NCBI RefSeq assembly: GCF_047495875.1
Contig: NC_092474.1
Coordinates: 1,054,001 to 1,118,000 of the forward strand
DNA length: 64,000 nt
Source: Pithys albifrons albifrons
Taxonomy: Eukaryota; Chordata; Aves; Passeriformes; Thamnophilidae
Direction of reading: 5' to 3'
The first letter of the stretch is position 1; each line of letters begins with the position of its first letter. Both the position numbers and the translations under genes were made by a program. Shown one piece after another: positions 48,670-62,300 of the stretch. Below the pieces are notes generated by a model. It saw only the letters and a list, made by a program, of their open reading frames with translations, was not told the DNA's origin and made no database searches.

Positions 48670-51600
48670 CTGGAGCTTCTTAAGCATAAAATCTCAAGAA
48701 AATGAAGCTGAAGACAGACCAGCTGTACAACTTCAAAGAGTTGATTCTGCTGAGGAAAAGGTTAAAGCATGCTACAAAAAGAAGCATTTATCAATATACA
48801 CGTGTGGTTGTAACATGTTCAAAATAGCTTCCTACAGAGGAAAACACTGCCAGGGCATGCTGGGAAGAAGCAGAAGAGGCTGCAGAGAGGCTTCAAATCA
48901 TATGCCTAAATCAGAGGCCTTGCTAATAATAATTTCTTTACAAGTACATAATAACTAGAAGAAAAATTAAAGCTGCCTTGAAAGAACAGCATCTGCTGTG
49001 AGGCAGACTGAGCAGAGCCAGCAGGATCTGTGCTACCTGCCTGGCAAACATACCCTCATTTCATACTGGGCGGGTGACAAGCAAGACTTTTGAAGTGATC
49101 CATATAAAACATCAGAGCTCAATGCACTGGTTGGGAATGCTGCAAATGAAAAAGGTGGGATGATTCCTCCTGCCTGGGAGAGTTGTTTCTGAAAGATTTG
49201 CAACATGCCATATGGCAAAGGTCCAGCACTTCATCCTTCTGGGAGACGGCAAACCTCTCTCCTAAAGCTACAAACTGCTCCTCTTTTGTTCAGATATCTG
49301 CCCCTTCCAGTGATTAAGTCCTTTGACATTTCATTTAGGAGGAGATATTTCTCTTCCAGATGCTAGTGAAAAGCATACAACTACAAAAGATGATAAATGT
49401 TCCATTTCCAGCCACTCTGATACAGCATAAACCTGCACAAAGGATCAGGAGCAGCTGTAACCACGGTACCCACAACAGGTATCAGCACAACCTCAGTAAC
49501 CCCCTGCTCACAGACTGAGCTGTTCCTGCAGGCACCTATTTGCTCCTCAGGGACTCAGCCCTGAGGGGATCTATTCCAAGCACTTCACTTTGGTTTGGTT
49601 CACTACCCCACACGCAGATAAAACTTCATAACACATTTGGTGTCCACCTGGAAGACATCAATGATTCATTTCCAAGCACATCAACTCTAAACAGCTCTTG
49701 GGCTTTCCTCTGTTTCTCCATCGCTTGCTTTGAATTAAAAAAGGACAGAAACATCATGAAAAATCCAGCTAGAGATAGTAAAACACTGTAGTAATTTTTT
49801 TAATCTCAGAACAATAGCTGGGGAGTCAAAGGTTTTAATCAAAGCCCATGGATTAGGATAAATATTTCAAATATACAGAGTGCATGCCAGACCACATCTT
49901 GTCTTCTGTCATATGAGCTAACCATTATCCAATGGGCTAACTTGCAAACATAATTTTAACTGGTTTTTGTATAAATCAGACTGGGTGAAAAGATGTGGAG
50001 ATGTGATTTGCACTGTCAGCTTCACCCTTACAGCACAGACACTGGGGAGTAAGGAAGGACTAGTATGAGGTCCATGCTGAGGGAAGCTCTGCATGCAGAG
50101 ACAGTTCAGTTGGTGCTGAAGAATGAGATCCATGGTGACTCCTGCCTGGTTCTCTGAATAATGTCATATATTTGTTCTTTCATGTCTGCAGTGAGCTGGA
50201 GAATGGTTAAACACAGCCCAAAAGACAACCAGCAACAGAAGCAACACGTGCTCACTTCAATTAAGCACCAGTTGAGCCCCTCACAGACAGTTCCTGCTCT
50301 GAAGGTGTTTCAGAGGAGCTCACCTGAGCAGGGCACGAGCAGCCAATGCCTCTCAGCTGCCAGGACATGAAAGCATCACAAAAAGGGAGGGGGAATGAAC
50401 CAAACAGTGACTGGCAAACAGGGAAGAAGCTGCAGCTACATTTTAATTACCTATAAATCCACATTTGTGCAGTCACTGGAACCAAGGCATTTGATTTACA
50501 ATTACCTCAGCCATCAGCCTCCCTGCTCTTGAAAAGGAGAATATTCCTAAGGCTTTTCAAGACAGTTAAAAGGAACTTCCCGCAAAGATTTCCCCAGACA
50601 AGAAGTGCCAGTGACTTCTTGCAAGATATAAATACACCAAAAGCTCTCAGAAAGTTTCTGACTCCAACTTTTACTTTGCCAGTGCAGGCTGTCAGATGAG
50701 CCCTTGATGCCTTTTGTAGCTGTGCAGTTCCTGGAGGCTCTGACTGCAGGAGAGCTCCAGCTCCAGCTTCTCAGTGGAACTCCTGACGCAAACGTGTCCT
50801 GAAGGAAAACAGGGCTCTTTGGAAATAAAACCAAACCACTGGTAAAGCACTGCAATTACTCTGGAGAGAAGCCACTTTAATAATAATAAAATCCATGCAA
50901 GGACAACTGTAATGTATAAAATTTACACTGCAATAGACCACACAGGCCAGCACAGCTATCCCAACACATCTGTCTCTGTCCAAATTCACAGCAAGTTTTC
51001 CTTAGCATAAAGGTAAAGGTTTGCAGTAGGAATCCAGGAGAACATTCCAGAAAGTCTTTGACAATTTCATATACAGAACACACAAAATATCAAAGAAAAA
51101 AATAAAATCAAGCATTTCACAGAATGTGCTTAAATGCTTTGATTCCTGCCTGAAATTTGCCTCCTAATGGAGGACTCCACTATGACAAATCCAAGTCTTT
51201 TTCCCATCCAGTTACCCTTCCCCATCTTTGAGATGTTCTAGGAATGGTGGGAGGTAACAGGCTCAGCCAGAAACAGCTCAATGACCAGGGAAGTACCAAA
51301 GGGCTGGAGGCTTCAGTAAGGGGAGGTCAGATGAACCCACACACCCCCCATGCAACAGACGCCACTGGGAAACAGAACTGCCTTGACTGATCTGATCTAA
51401 CAGTTCTGAGGAACAGTTCTCAGCCAGGAATTTACTAATAATGTTCTCCCAAGGCAGGCTGCATGTGACAGCTGCATTTTGTCTCTGGTAACACCCTTAA
51501 AAAGAAAACCAAGCCAGAGGTAGAGCACACAGAGCATCCACTCCCAGTGCTGTGCAGTCACAGTCAATGTCCTGAGTCTTTCTCCCTCTGTTCTTTAAAA

Positions 51601-53571
51601 AGAGAAGAGGGGAGAGATTGCCTGTGTGACATACCTCAGAGCATCAGAAATTTGGCCACCTTTGCACTCATCTGAATCACCCCTCTGGCTGCCCTTGCAC
51701 AGACAGGATGCTCTACTGCAGCAGATAAAAGAGAAAACCTCCAGAACTGAGGTCACACCACTGGTAACTGCTATTTTTTGCACTGGAAGAGGCAGCAGGA
51801 GACACGTGGTGTGTGTAAAAGAATGAAAGCTAAAGCAAACAGCTTGCAAGTCTTGTTGAATTACCTGTACTGAGTAAGAACCAGAAATGCAATGTCTAAA
51901 GAGATCGTCAGGTTTGGTGCAAAAGGAAAGATCCCCAGTTTAGGACCCAGACCCCAAGTGTGAAGTATCTCAAGTCCTACAGCTGACCAGGGGTTACAAG
52001 AAGAATCCATGAGCACTTCAGTGTAAGCAGCTTTGATGACTGATCACTGGGGCCTAAAAACTAGTTGAGTGAAAAGAAACAGCAGCTCAGATAATGGCAG
52101 AAGTGTAGCCAGACTTGTACAAGTGCTCTGACAGTGCTAACAGGGCCTGGGATACTGTGCTACAGACATGATCTAATTAGACAGCAATTCAAATATCAAC
52201 GTTTCATGACTTGATGATCTCTTCTACTGCATCAAAGACCCTGAGAATTTTTTGACATTTGAGAAAACCAAAGACAGCATTTTCAAAAGTTGCATGTGAG
52301 TCCCCTGGAGTCTCTGCTATCTCCCTCCAAAGGGAGCAGGCCATTGTGCTGTCTTCCCAGCAAAAGTCACAGAGCATTTGCTGTTTGTGGTGTTTAATCA
52401 TTAAAAAGAAATGGGGAAAAAATCCTTTTTGCCAGGGCACAGCTAATGGCAGAATGAACTACCTCATTCATCTAAATAAAGTCCACTCCAAACCATGCAA
52501 TAACCAGTTAAGCGCCTGCTTTGTTAATTATTTCACTGTTTATCTAATTCATTAAGAGCATTTAAATAATAAGCTCATTCAGCATTAGCCAAGATCAGAG
52601 ACACTAAAGACACCCAGTCAGACTATCCAACCCTGTGCCCACTGGGGGTCTGTCCCCTGCAGCCTCACCCAGAAGGTTTGTTGGGTCTCCAACCCCCTTG
52701 GGAACGTCCCGTCACTCCACAGCTCAACAGAGCACAGCTCTACAAAAGCTTCCTGTCTCTCCCACCATCAGTTCCTCCATAGCCTTTGTGTGGATTTTGG
52801 GGATGGTTATCTCCAATTCTATTTCAGGAAAAAAAGGTCACTTTCCAGCATGAACAAGGACAACATTCAGCAAGGGAGGGAAATGGGGAATCACTGCATT
52901 ATTAATCCACTTTCCTTTTCCTCATCTGTTGCTCTTGACTTAATTATTTTGAATACAGCTGCAACAACTGTTCCTCTGAAAATCAGGACTTCTGGAAATG
53001 CATGGCAGAGCTCACTTGGGAAACAAGGGCAACACACCTTCAAGAGGGCACGAGGAATTGCAATTGCACCTTCCACGTGACCTCAATTACATCCTCCATC
53101 CTCTCCCTCTCAGAAAGGCACAGCACTTGTGATTGCCTTAAGACAAAGTACATTTCACCTTTCCATGCTTCATTTCAGTTTGGCATTTATATAGCTCAGC
53201 AGATAACTACACTTTTTTCTGGCTATGTTAGCATGAGATTAAGTGTCCCTCAAGTAGGGGCACCTTTCCTGGAGACAATAATTGAAGTCAGCACCTGGAC
53301 TGGCCCAAGAGGCTGAATTAGCAGTTCAAACACTGTTCTCTTCCACTCCCGAGGAGTGATCTGATCTTCAGGTGGAGTGCAAGAGCTGGAGCCTTGGAGA
53401 AAACTAAAAATGGCCAAGTGACTGGGAGCCTTCTGATGGTGGACAAGCCCATCACGAAATCACTCCCAGTGGCAACACACAACTGGAACAAATCAAAACC
53501 AAGCGCTGGCCTCTGCCTGAGTTCCTCCAGAGGGAGTGGTGTTTTCCTCAAGTATTTCCAAACAGTGGTCA

Positions 53572-53591
53572 GGGTGGGTGGGTGTGGGGGG
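53572..53591 (+). other. G-quadruplex motif with 1-1-3 nt loops
   Basis: The order is G3-T-G3-T-G3-TGT-G6 on the plus strand. Very short loops of this type are the pattern of stable parallel quadruplexes. If ARVCF transcription extends here, the G-rich strand is the template strand. No gene or promoter is visible next to it. Confidence 0.85.
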
Positions 53592-56204
53592 TCAAAGGCT
53601 TCAGTACAAACTGTTTATTGAAATAATTCCTTTGAATTGCCCTCCCTCACACTGCAGTTTTTAGCCCTGGAATCACTTGTGCTCTGAGGAGGGGCGAGAA
53701 CAGCCCTTTGGGACTGCAATTACAGCACAGTAACGAACACCAACCCCTCCACTTGGGCAAGAAAAGCTTCTTGAGCTAATAATGAATTACAGCATTTGAA
53801 AGCTGTGAAACTGCTTTCCCACCTAGCAGTAGCACAGGAAATACCAAATGCTTTACTCTGTTTAGGCTGCTCACTGAGCACCTGAAATGATGCAGATCAT
53901 CCAGCAGGCACCAGGGAGGTTAATCTGAGGATTTACACAGGAGACAAAAAATGATTTTGTAATACAGCCACAGAAGTGCAGCTGTACAATGTATGCAAAC
54001 TTCACATAAAACAGTATGTCCTTCTGAGAAATTACAGTAATTTGGATGTGAGAGTGAAAAGATGTAAATCTGCCCAACTATTATTAAGACAGCCAAGGCC
54101 AATTTACACAGCACAGCAATGCCAATTAAAAATGTTAAACAAAAGCCAACCAGTTTCTCTCCCAACTGCTGCACAGGCACATTATTTAGAGCAGCTGTGT
54201 TATTAAAAAGAAAGAAATAAAAAAGGCACCTCTTATGCACACACACAAACCTGTGCAGAACTTTGACCCTGCAGTGAAGGACTAGGAGTATGTTTAGGCC
54301 AGCAGAGCCTGCCTGACCAGTGTCTAACACCGAGGGGAAAATCCATCTCCAGCACAGCCCTGCTGAATGAATGTGGCTCCCTCTGAGCCAGGAGCCAAGT
54401 CTGGCTCATGGAACCAATGCACAATCAAGTATCAGGCAAGCAAATTGTAGGAAGGAAGAGCAATTTCCCAACTCAATGTTATTAACCAGGATAAATAAAC
54501 CACAGTGACAAGTGGCATCTTTGAACTACAACTCAATCACAGGTAATCCCAGATTCTCAAAAACTTCACAAAACTGAGGAAAAAAATGTGCTCACTTCCC
54601 ATTCTGCAGCCAAATGACACCTCAGCATCAGTGGCTGCCACTGAGCTCTTCCCTTGTCACCCACTCCTGTATCCCAGGAACCATTCCTGCCTTTCAAAAA
54701 CTGTTTTCTCACAAACCCACGGGATTATTTTCAGTCTATTTCTTCACACCTCATTTAAAAGCTCTCAGCCAGCTCAAGCAGCCTGACGAGGCCAACACCA
54801 CGGCAGGTACCCTAAAATGGAAAGCCCAACCTGAGCAGAGCACTGAGTGATGCAGGACAACTCCATCAGGACACCTCGGGCAGCTCTCACCTGTACCAGC
54901 ACGTGTCAGGCTCAGCTCTGCTAAACCCCTGTCACTGCAACAGTTCACATGAAGGAACACATTGCTTCTGCTAGGAAAGAAAACATCTCAGGAAAACAAA
55001 AGCCAGAGGGAAAAAACCAAAAGACAACTGGAAGCTTTTATAATTTTTTTTCCTTGAGTATTATACTACTCTCCCCCACCTCTGAAATGGTTCAGGAACT
55101 CACACAAACACACTGAAAAGATAGAAGCATATAAGAGAGTTTGTCCTGGAGGCACAAAACAGAACTGGGTCAGAAAATTGGGTAACATTCGACTTGCTCA
55201 GGCCAACACAATCAGGCACAAACTGAAGTTTTGATTGGAGAGTGGCCATGCTGGCTCGAAGCAGTTATCTCCTCCATGACTTCAGTGCTGGTGCCTGGAG
55301 CAATGGCAGGATCACATTCCATGCTTCCAAGGGGACATGCTTGGTTTTATCCTCCACGTTTGCACATCTACAGTGTCCCTCCTGCACCCACCAGCAAAGA
55401 GGAAAAACCTTTCATAACCTTTCCCTGAGCTTAACTAAAAATCACCTGGTATTCTGCAGCAGGAGCACGAGCAGAGATGACTCGATGCCATCTCAGAGCA
55501 GGCACTTGACCTTCCTCTCCAGAGTGCAGGTGCTGCCACTCCTGTTCCCTGTGCTGTGGGACCAAGGGAGCCCCGAGCTGCCCTGCCTGCTGCTCTCCCC
55601 TGCAATCAGTCCATTCTCAACACCTCAAATACCTCCACAGAAGGTGCCTTCCAGAATGGTTAACCCTGCACTGCTTTACCTATTCCAGAATTTAAACTGC
55701 TACAAAGAGTCCCAGGGGTGGACATTTTCAGGTCTGTTCCTATCCACTGCCTCTCTGTAAAGGGGCTCCCAGTCCCTCCCTTTTTGGTTTTGTTTGTATG
55801 TTTGCTTTTGTTTTATTTTTTCTCTCTCATACAAGGAAAGCAGGCAAGATTTATTCCCCTAAAGACACGAATAGAGAGGGACAGAAGGCAGGATGAAGGC
55901 AGCAAAGTGGATAAACAGAGAGGTGAAAGCACCAGGGTGGGACCCCGCAGGGACAGAGCTGAGAGCCATTAACACCACGCAGGGAAAACCGTGTTTGGAC
56001 AACCCCTGAGGATGCACATCTGGATGGCATTGACTGAAGTGACCTTGCTACAAAGCAGAGACAGCAACAGCTCTCCAATGCTGCAGGAGATGTCCCAAAC
56101 AAATAAAGGGCCTGTTTGCATTCGTGTTGTAGAACTTGAACTAATTCAACCACCTTCCAACAATATTTTACATTTCACAATCACCACCTTCTCTACGTCA
56201 TGAG

Positions 56205-56300
56205 AGTTCAAACCAGTATTCATTGTACAGGCTGTGCATTTCACAGAGGAGGAAACTGAGGCATGAACTGTCAACAGAGCATTCCCCACTGCTCCAGTTA
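56205..56300 (-). mobile_element. possible MIR-type SINE relic (minus orientation)
   Basis: The word TTTCACAGAGGAGGAAACTG, continuing AGGCATGAACTG, closely resembles the reverse complement of the MIR core (TTTTACAGATGAGGAAACTG followed by AGGCAC). The preceding GTACAGGCTGTGCA is compatible with the adjoining MIR sequence. Downstream similarity is weak. Only about 35 bp is convincing; the limits given are a guess, and a chance match remains possible. Confidence 0.45.
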
Positions 56301-59300
56301 CCCTGAGCTTGTAGGACACATTAGTGGGGAGCAACAGCAATTAACTCTGCAGGGCATCAGTGTCTGTCCCTTCCATCACCCAAACAGAGGACTCTGGTTC
56401 TTTAACTTTTCAGGCCACTGAAGAGCTTGGCTGATGAAGTTTTTCTTTCTGTGCAGCAGACTTTGTGAAATGTCCCCCAAGTGGAAGGTTGTCTCTGGAA
56501 CTCATTTATCAGGAATTTCAGCAATGCTCTACACAGATGTTGCCCATCACTCCAGTCTCCTGCTAAAATGCACAATGTTGTTGAACTCAAACATGAAGGA
56601 TTAATTCCACAGGACTTTAAACTGCAGAACTTCCACGAACATTGACAGCAATTCCCTCTCATGGCAGTGAGAACATACCAACATTCAGCAGTGAAATGAC
56701 CAAAGAAAAACACTCAACAGCTTTCTGAAGTTCACTGGCACGATGTGCCTGGCCAGGACCCTGAACCCTTCCATACATTTTTCCTTCAATGTAGCTGAAA
56801 TTCATGTGTGTTTGCTAAACTTTCCCTAAGCATTCCCCATGCTGTTGCCAGGATCTGGTAAGTTTTCTTCAATCCTCACCATCAGCTACTCTTTCTGCAG
56901 TGGCTCCAATCTCCTTCCATGTTCCTGAACAGCATTCCCTCTTCTCTGTCACCCACCCTGCCTCAGCATCTGATGCCCAACATCTGTACCCTTCAGGACG
57001 TGCCTGAAGCCCTCAGACTCCACTTAAGTCACTCTAAAAAGCAGCTCTTTGACCAACACATCAGCAGGAGCCGTTTCTTCCTCGCCTTTCACAACAACCT
57101 TTTCCAGCCGTCAAATACAATTCACAGCAGCTCTGCCTCGGAGTTTTTATTCCCAGCCCTGTTCAATCAAAGGCACTGGGCCAAAAGAAACCATCTCACC
57201 TTATTAGTCCTGCAACCTGCTGTCCATCACGGCCATTCTTAGCACAGCCTGTGCTGTGTTCAAGGGACTGCTCCTTCTGAGAGGTGCACAGGGAACAGGA
57301 CTCCAAAGAGGGACCCCTGACTCCTCCTGTGGCACAACAGAATCTGGGGAAAAGGGATATACAGAAACTGCCCCAATGGCCTCCATCTGTAGAGGCACAG
57401 AGACATGTTTAACTCCTCTACAAGAAGCTTTATGACCTGTAAGCATTCAGGTTATTTGTAGAGCCTCAGTTTGAATTCCACAAAGCCTAATTTCAATTTT
57501 TGCTGAAGTTGCTCTATTATAAGCAGCTTCTTTCCTCCTGGGAAGTATCAACACAATCATCTCCTGGACTCTTTAATATGGGCTAAAAACAAAGCAAGAC
57601 AAAAAGCAAACTGCAAAGGAGATAACAACCCAACTTAGAGAAATTCCTACCTTTCACTTGGCAAGCAAATGAAAACTCCAGATCTACAAAGGTAGATCAG
57701 GTATTTCAGAAACATATTTTTTATTCCTGCATGGTGAGAGAAGCCTCTTCAACCAAATCAAAGTTCTGCAGTTCAATCTCAACTTTAACATGAACTTTTC
57801 ACGTTCTTTCTCCTCTTGCAGATCATCCATGTGCTTTTTAAAACCCTTTTCCTCAGGAAAGTAGAAAAGTGCTCCTCTGGTCTCCACACTGAAGGCAGCT
57901 GTAAATACACTCACAGGTCAGCCCTCAAACCCTGTTCTTTACACAGACCTGGAGAGGAGCATGGCTGTTGTGACGAGTACAAAACCTGAAGAATTCTCCC
58001 AATCACGTGAATGTGAGTCCTGCTTAGATCAACAGCTGGGAAACAGCATCATTCTGTAAACCTTCTGGTCTTACAACCCATTCTGACTGTGTTGTACACA
58101 CACTTACATGCTTCTCTTACAAAGCCTCTTCAGTTCTTTCAGTAGCTCATCAGTTCACTCCTGCCTTTACTTCACAGTGATCCTTCCAGGGCAAACCATT
58201 TTTATTTCTTCCCACCCTTGCTGCTGATTTCCACATCAATTAATCAATAGACGAGGTTCCCTCCAAGCAATCATTCCTCGTTACTGCACAGCTCCCCACG
58301 GCTCTGGGCTCGCCATCTGCTGTGCTGGTGGGGCTGGTTTGTGCAGCAGGACCTGCTGCAGGGCAGGCAGCCAAGGAGCTGCTGGCCCTCCAGCACCATC
58401 ATCCTTCTCCCTTAAAAATACCACATCCTTCCCCCACATAAACAGAGCAACTGCTCTCCAGCTGAGCCATCCAAATCGCTCCCCTACCTTGGCATGAAGA
58501 TCCAGCCCAAGCGTTGAAACAAAATGTTTTTGTGCTTGAAGGATGTCAGGGGTTACCTACAGAAACCTGCCCCGATATTTCCCTGTGTTGCAGGAAAGCC
58601 AAGCACAGCAGAGCACTCATCCTGACAGACCAACAGGCCAGAACCAGCTGTCTGCAGAAAAGAGTAATTTTGTTGGTCAAAAGGGTGGCTTTACAAGTAA
58701 GTTATTTGTGTAGTGGTTGAATGATAGTACAAAACTTCTGTGATTTAATGCTAATTTGATGCAGATGAAATAAATCACTATGCAGCCCTAGTTTCACTGG
58801 CTTGATTTTTTTCCAAGCTTATTTTTTTCCCTGTTTTACTGGGCAACATTTTCAGAAGCACTCAAGTTCTATTGACACCCACTATTTCTCCCACCAGTGT
58901 AAGCAGATGTGCATCTGGAAAGAACACAATCCTTTACAGTACAAAGGCATTATTTTGTTTATGGTAAGCAAATAAACCTTATGTAGTAACAGATTTCATC
59001 TCCTATGCACAGCAAAGTGTGAATAAGGCTCCCATGGTCTACAGAGGAGATGGGAGATGGAGCATGGAATTTTGGAAACAGCTTCCACAACAGCAGCCTA
59101 TGGTGACTCCCACACACCCAGCAGGGTGTGCTGAGCCAGCCCTCTGTCTGAGCACATCCCACAGCAAACCACTCACTGCATCACAACCTGATACTCTTAA
59201 CCCCACAGGACCAGATTCCTCAACAGAGCAATGCAAAAAATAATCCAGAGGGCAAGTACCTTAACATGGTTGCATCACAGTGATGGAGTAAAATCCTGTC

Positions 59301-62300
59301 CCTGGATGTTCTGTCCTACAGCACCACAACAGATTTTCCATCAGGCAAGGGCAGTCATTCAGTAGCAGGGTAAGATTTCATGGGGAAAAAAACCCAGGTT
59401 TTCAGTTCTGGAGCAGTAATTTTTAAAAAAGCATTTACAGATAATCTTTTGGAAAAGGACCATTGAGACCAATCCTGTTGACTACTCAGAGACCTTTAAA
59501 AGACACTGTGCAATTTCCAGCCAAAGCACATCAGTCTGTCATGGGGAAGGAAGGGGAAAGAAAGGGGAAAACAGTTTCATTTCCCCTGCTCATCTGAACA
59601 CACATCAAGTGGGCCTTTCAACAGCCTCATAAAAATGTGCAAGGCAGACAGAAAATAATTTAGGATGCATTTAGAATTTATTGACTTGGCCTGGCCGTTT
59701 GTTTGATAACATCTTGCTGCTGGTATGGCAAGTGGGGAAGATAAAATTAAAGCTGATCTGTGAAAACTGGCAGGCTTAGTATTAAATGGAGCTTCAAAGC
59801 AAAGCAAACCAAAAAACCTCCAACCCCTTTGGAAATACACTCTTAAACACTCCTAATTACCCATATTTCCTCTAGTGATTTCCTAAAGAAGAAATGGGCT
59901 CCAAATCACTCCTGATAGTAGATGTGAGACTGAACACTTCAAGACTAGTCACTGGCCCTTTCCTGCTGCCATCCATGTGGCCAGTGGAAGCTTCATTTAC
60001 AGAAGCTCCATTTCTGTGCTAATACCTGAAAGGAGCCCAGTATTTCATATCCTTGCTGTCAGTTTGACTCTGCCTTATCCAGTACTTCCTTCTTGAACAA
60101 AGTCCCAGTTTTTGTCTGGGGACAGACACTGCTTTCCCAGGGAAGGTGGGGTTGGTTTCAGCCAAGAGGGGCTGCAAAGCATGAGCTCTGCTTTCTGTGA
60201 CACAACAACCCATCCTCCCCCCAGTCCTTCCCACACACAGCCAGCACGTGGGCAACCTTGGCACTATCACTTCTGCAGGGATGGCTTGACAAGGGAAGGG
60301 CCCACCTGCCACTGAGAGGTCACCTGCACCTCTCAGGGAAGCTCAGAACTCACCTGAATTATTTCTAACTCTGATGGTTCTACATAAGAGCCTCAAAAAA
60401 CAAAATCTTAAGTTCTCCCAAGGCTGAAGTGCAAAAAGTGTATTAAGAAACATGAGATGCTTCAATTTCTTTGTGCTTTTTTAACTCTTCAAACTTAGGT
60501 CAAGTTCTCTCCTCGACGTGGGTGATTTCTGAACCCCCAGGCTGTGACACAGCACACCAACCAAGGCACACAAGCAGATCCCAGCTTAGAGTGAAGACAA
60601 GGCTACAAGAAAATCCAGACATGCTGTTCAGTGTCTTTAGCTTATATCTGGAGTAAGTCATCTGGATTTGACTGTGTTTCAAGAGAAAACTGGGGTTTGT
60701 TTTTTTTTTTTAATTTAGTTTTGAATGCACTTGTGAGACAGGCTGGTGAAAAAGCCTCTGGTGCAATGGGAAGTGTTTTGCCTTAGAGCTACAGAGACAG
60801 CAATCCAAGCATTTAAAAAGGAGAAACACAGCAGAAAACAAAAACAGCCAAAAGCTCTCCAAAATGATCAAGCTTAGTGTTACCTTGCACTCTACCTCTT
60901 GATTAAGGAAGAGGTTTGGGATTCTTCAAAGGGCACAAAATTTCATTGCAAAAGGCACCACCTCAGCACTGACAGAGACCAGCAAAGCCTGTCAGGGCTC
61001 AGTGCTGAAAGGCACCAACCTCAGTGGCCTCTCCCCAGCGGATTATCTTTGCAGCCTCCTATTCAATGCCATTTAACACACCACAGCACACATTTGAGCT
61101 GCTAATTCAACCCCCCAGTCAAAACAGGCATGAGAAGCAAATGGCTCGTTTCTCCCCAGACCCCGATTTCAAACCCACAGTCATTTCTTTCTGCACAGCA
61201 GAGTTCCCACATTCATCCCCAGCAGCTGAAACACAAAGCTCAGCAACCCCACACGCTTTGCACGAGCCCAGACACAGAGACCGAGGGAGGGAGCATTAAA
61301 ACAAAATAAAAAAAGCAATAAACTACAAGGGAGACGATGATGTTTCAAGCCATGGAGCAAGTTTCTCCCACTGATCCCTCTGCCAGTTTTTCAACTGAAC
61401 CACAACCCAAAAGGCAATTTAATAAGCATCGTTCATTTCAACAGGCAGGACACCACCAGGCACCACGAAATGTTGCAGCTCAGCAGAAAGATAATGCAGT
61501 GATCATTGGGTGGGTATAATAGAGGGATTATTTTACAATTACAGCAACAATGAAAAAGCAATTTATACAGTAACACGCTGATGTACTGGCAAGCACCCGT
61601 CCAAAGGGATTAAATAAAAGTCTGACATAGACTATAGGCAGAAGAATGTCTTTAGCAAAAGGTTTATGAACTTCCCTAGACACTCATATTACTGTGCAAT
61701 ATCCCTTAAAGGCAGTATTTGGCATTTAGATCCATTTTAGGTAACAGAAGCACAAGCACGAAATAAAAGCACTTTGAGTCTTATTTATTGAAAGAAAAGC
61801 AGAAGCATATATGAGAAGGATAGGTCACTTTTCATTGCTTCAGAAAACACACTGCAGTGGGCCCCCAAACACCTTTATTTCTTGGGTTAAAGATGGTCAA
61901 GGAACCCCAGAGGCAACACTGATGGTGGTTGGGGAGCTCCTGCTGCAGCAGTGGCTCTGCCAGAGGATTTCACAAGTCCCCAGCAGGGATGGTGAGAAGT
62001 GACCAGAGGAGAGCACAGCTCTCCAGAACACCGTGTGGATGGAGGGAACAGGTCCCAGTGTCCCACACTGCTGAGGAAACAGCCCCCACAGAATCTCTGA
62101 AAAAGAGCTGCTTAACAGAAACAGCTTGCAAGAATCACCTGCAGGTGGATCAGGCTCCCTTCCAGAGCAGAGAACACCCAGCTGAGAGGGGAAAAAAACC
62201 TGCTGCAGAAGAGAAATTCGGGTAGTTCAAAGGGAGGGCACAGGAACATTTTTACAAACCACAGAGCTTTTAGCTCTGGTTGATTTATTAAATGGGTCGT

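Noticed and set aside
55242..55760. 172-codon plus-strand open frame
   Set aside because: No domain, no splice or promoter context; composition like the surrounding sequence.
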